From: Acidimicrobiaceae bacterium
GTDB taxonomy: Bacteria; Actinomycetota; Acidimicrobiia; Acidimicrobiales; Palsa-688
DNA: 6,308 bases
Assembly (NCBI GenBank): GCA_030838025.1
Contig: JAUTXM010000283.1
Coordinates: 1 to 6,308, forward strand
Direction: 5' to 3'
The translations under genes were made by a program, and so were the position numbers. Below are positions 5,267-6,308 of this stretch, piece after piece. The notes below the pieces were generated by a model. That model did no database searches and was not told where the DNA came from. It saw nothing but the letters and a program-made list of their open reading frames with translations. Position 1 is the stretch's first letter. Every line of letters begins with the position of its first letter.

Positions 5267-5727
5267 CTATGTCGCGGCCTCGGCCGCCGTGCGCAGCCGG
5301 GAGAGCGTCGCTTCCATGCCCGCTCGGTTGTGGCCCGGGCGGTCGGAGACGCCCATCATCACGGGCGAGGTCCGGATCATCCAGCCGGGCCGGCGATCAT
5401 TCCACGTTTCCACGACCCGGCAACCGTCGCCGTCGGCAACAAACTCGTACGACACTGGCTGATCGGCAGCGGCCCGAATCCCACATCGAAGGAAAACCGG
5501 CGACCGGGTTCCGCCGCGACGACGGTGCAGGTCGTGTGCCAGCGCCGCCAACCGTGCTTGTTGGCTCCCTTGAAACGGGCACCCGGGGCCGGGCGGTCGG
5601 CGCCGCCGAGCCACCGGGCCGAGGTCGTCTCCGGGCTCCAGGACCCCATCCGGGTGACGTCGCTCACCATGTCGTACAGCGCCTCCGGCGAGGCGGCGAT
5701 TCGCTGCTCGACCCGGACCTGGTCCAT
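5267..5727 (-). pseudogene. SRPBCC-family (polyketide cyclase/dehydrase-like) protein gene with a one-base frameshift
   Basis: Two overlapping frames together make one SRPBCC domain of about 153 residues. The first frame starts at ATG 5727 (MDQVRVEQRIAASPEALYDM) and carries MGSWSPE (27-33), WLGG, GARFKGANKHG and EPGRRFSFDVGFGPLPIS (73-90). The family's continuation, PVSYEFVADGDGCRVVETW onward to EAAT, is in the other frame and ends at TAG 5267. The crossover lies at about 5456-5461, where one base is missing relative to an intact gene (461 nt, not a multiple of three). Left alone, the first frame runs to a stop at 5377-5379 and gives a 116-residue product with a scrambled tail. SRPBCC proteins bind hydrophobic ligands in a helix-grip fold; the ligand is unknown. 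The start has no clear ribosome binding site. A TAACCT 7 nt before the ATG would suit a leaderless transcript. A true mutation or a sequencing error are both possible. Confidence 0.85.
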
Positions 5728-5797
5728 GTCTGTCAGGTTAGCGACGCCGTCAGCGGGCAACCCCGGCCGCCAGCCGCGGACCCCCTTTTCCCACCCC

Positions 5798-6308
5798 TCA
5801 AGGAACCAGGTAACCAACCCGGTTGGCCGCCGTCTCGGTGAACCACAGCGTCTTGGCCGGGCCGCTCGTGATCATCGCCGGTTGGCCGCCCAGGGCGGGT
5901 ACCCGGTATTCGGTGACGGCGCCGTCGGGTGTGATGCGACCGAGGCTCCCGGCGTTGGTCTCTCCGAACCACAGGTTGCCGTCGGCGCCCGCGGTGATTC
6001 CCTGGGGGCGGCGATCGGCCCCCGGGAGGCGGTATTCCGTGAGTGTGCCGCCGGGGGTCAGGCGGCCGATCTTGTCGGCGAAGCGCTCGGTGAACCACAT
6101 GTTGCCGTCGGGGCCCGGCGCCATCCCGAGCGGATCGGCGTTCGCCGAGGGGACCACGAACTCGGTGAGGATCCCTGCGGTCGTCATCCGCCCGATGCGG
6201 TTGCCGACGTGCTCGGTGAACCAGAGCGCCCCGTCCGGTCCGGGCACGATGGCGAAGGGGCCCGAGGTGGCGTCGAGTGGGAACTCGGTGATCGTCCCGT
6301 CGGTCGCC
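5798..6308 (-). CDS. Vgb/streptogramin lyase-like beta-propeller protein, C-terminal part (5' end outside window)
   Basis: The frame is open from the right edge to TGA at 5798-5800, giving about 170 residues. It consists of propeller blades of the type GPDGxLWFTExxxNRIGRxTxxGxLTEYxxP. The Trp of LWF recurs at codons starting 6223, 6097, 5971 and 5845, exactly 42 residues apart, and a further partial blade (DGTITEFPL) lies at the edge. The last blade ends ANRVGYLVP, a normal C-terminal closure. This repeat is characteristic of virginiamycin B lyase (Vgb) homologues and related NHL-like propellers. The visible part contains a single His (FTEHVGNRIG). Vgb's active site uses His residues, so antibiotic-cleaving activity cannot be claimed; most relatives have unknown function and are often secreted. 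Any signal peptide would be upstream of the window. The stop is 70 nt before the SRPBCC start on the same strand. Confidence 0.88.
   Translation of the reverse strand, partial: ATDGTITEFPLDATSGPFAIVPGPDGALWFTEHVGNRIGRMTTAGILTEFVVPSANADPLGMAPGPDGNMWFTERFADKIGRLTPGGTLTEYRLPGADRRPQGITAGADGNLWFGETNAGSLGRITPDGAVTEYRVPALGGQPAMITSGPAKTLWFTETAANRVGYLVP

Noticed and set aside
5274..5287. Perfect GCGGCC-TC-GGCCGC hairpin near the 3' end of the SRPBCC gene as a terminator.
   Set aside because: It lies inside the coding end (Ala/Glu-rich codons), has no T-run on either strand, and such palindromes are common by chance at this GC content.
5798..6308. Virginiamycin B lyase resistance gene.
   Set aside because: Only the propeller repeat supports it. 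The gene is incomplete and the visible blades contain one His, so a resistance function cannot be asserted.

Overview
The window is a high-GC bacterial chromosome segment with GTG and TTG starts and tightly overlapping genes. The RsgA, CHAD and SRPBCC proteins have a composition that suits Actinomycetota. An Acidimicrobiia-like or other deep actinobacterial source is possible, but that is an inference and no marker here settles it.

Left half (1-2793, minus strand): a run of Mrp-type cation/proton antiporter subunit genes. In transcription order they are mrpE, mrpF, mrpG, an MbhD-like DUF4040 gene, a fused MbhE-like + MrpB gene, mrpC, and the first 14 codons of mrpD, which runs off the left edge. 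Consecutive genes overlap by 4 nt (GTGA, TTGA, ATGA, GTGA) or abut. They are therefore almost certainly co-transcribed and translationally coupled. The order E-F-G-MbhD-MbhE-B-C-D is that of the membrane module of archaeal Mbh-type (group 4) respiratory complexes. In classical Mrp operons the MbhD and MbhE segments are instead the C-terminal end of the giant MrpA. Whatever supplies the MrpA/NuoL-like subunit lies outside the window.

Middle (2852-3787, minus strand): a CHAD-domain protein (predicted polyphosphate-binding helical domain) sits 58 nt upstream of mrpE on the same strand and may be the first gene of the same transcript. The 279-nt gap at 3788-4066 is a divergent promoter region. 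It holds two short palindromes, a plausible promoter, and a 26-codon small ORF with a good Shine-Dalgarno sequence. It leads into rsgA (4067-5095, plus strand), a complete circularly permuted ribosome-assembly GTPase with a TTG start.

Right part (5096-6308): the 171-nt convergent gap after rsgA carries two direct copies and one inverted copy of a CTGTGGGC-type element. Next, on the minus strand, is an SRPBCC (polyketide cyclase/dehydrase-like) gene broken by a one-base frameshift. Upstream of it is the C-terminal part of a Vgb/streptogramin-lyase-like beta-propeller with blades exactly 42 residues apart; its start lies beyond the right edge.

Most genes are recognisable families. The points most worth a second look are the Mbh-like layout and MbhE-MrpB fusion of the antiporter, its CHAD neighbour, the small ORF before rsgA, the frameshift, and the repeats in the convergent gap. 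I see no RNA gene, insertion sequence or CRISPR array.
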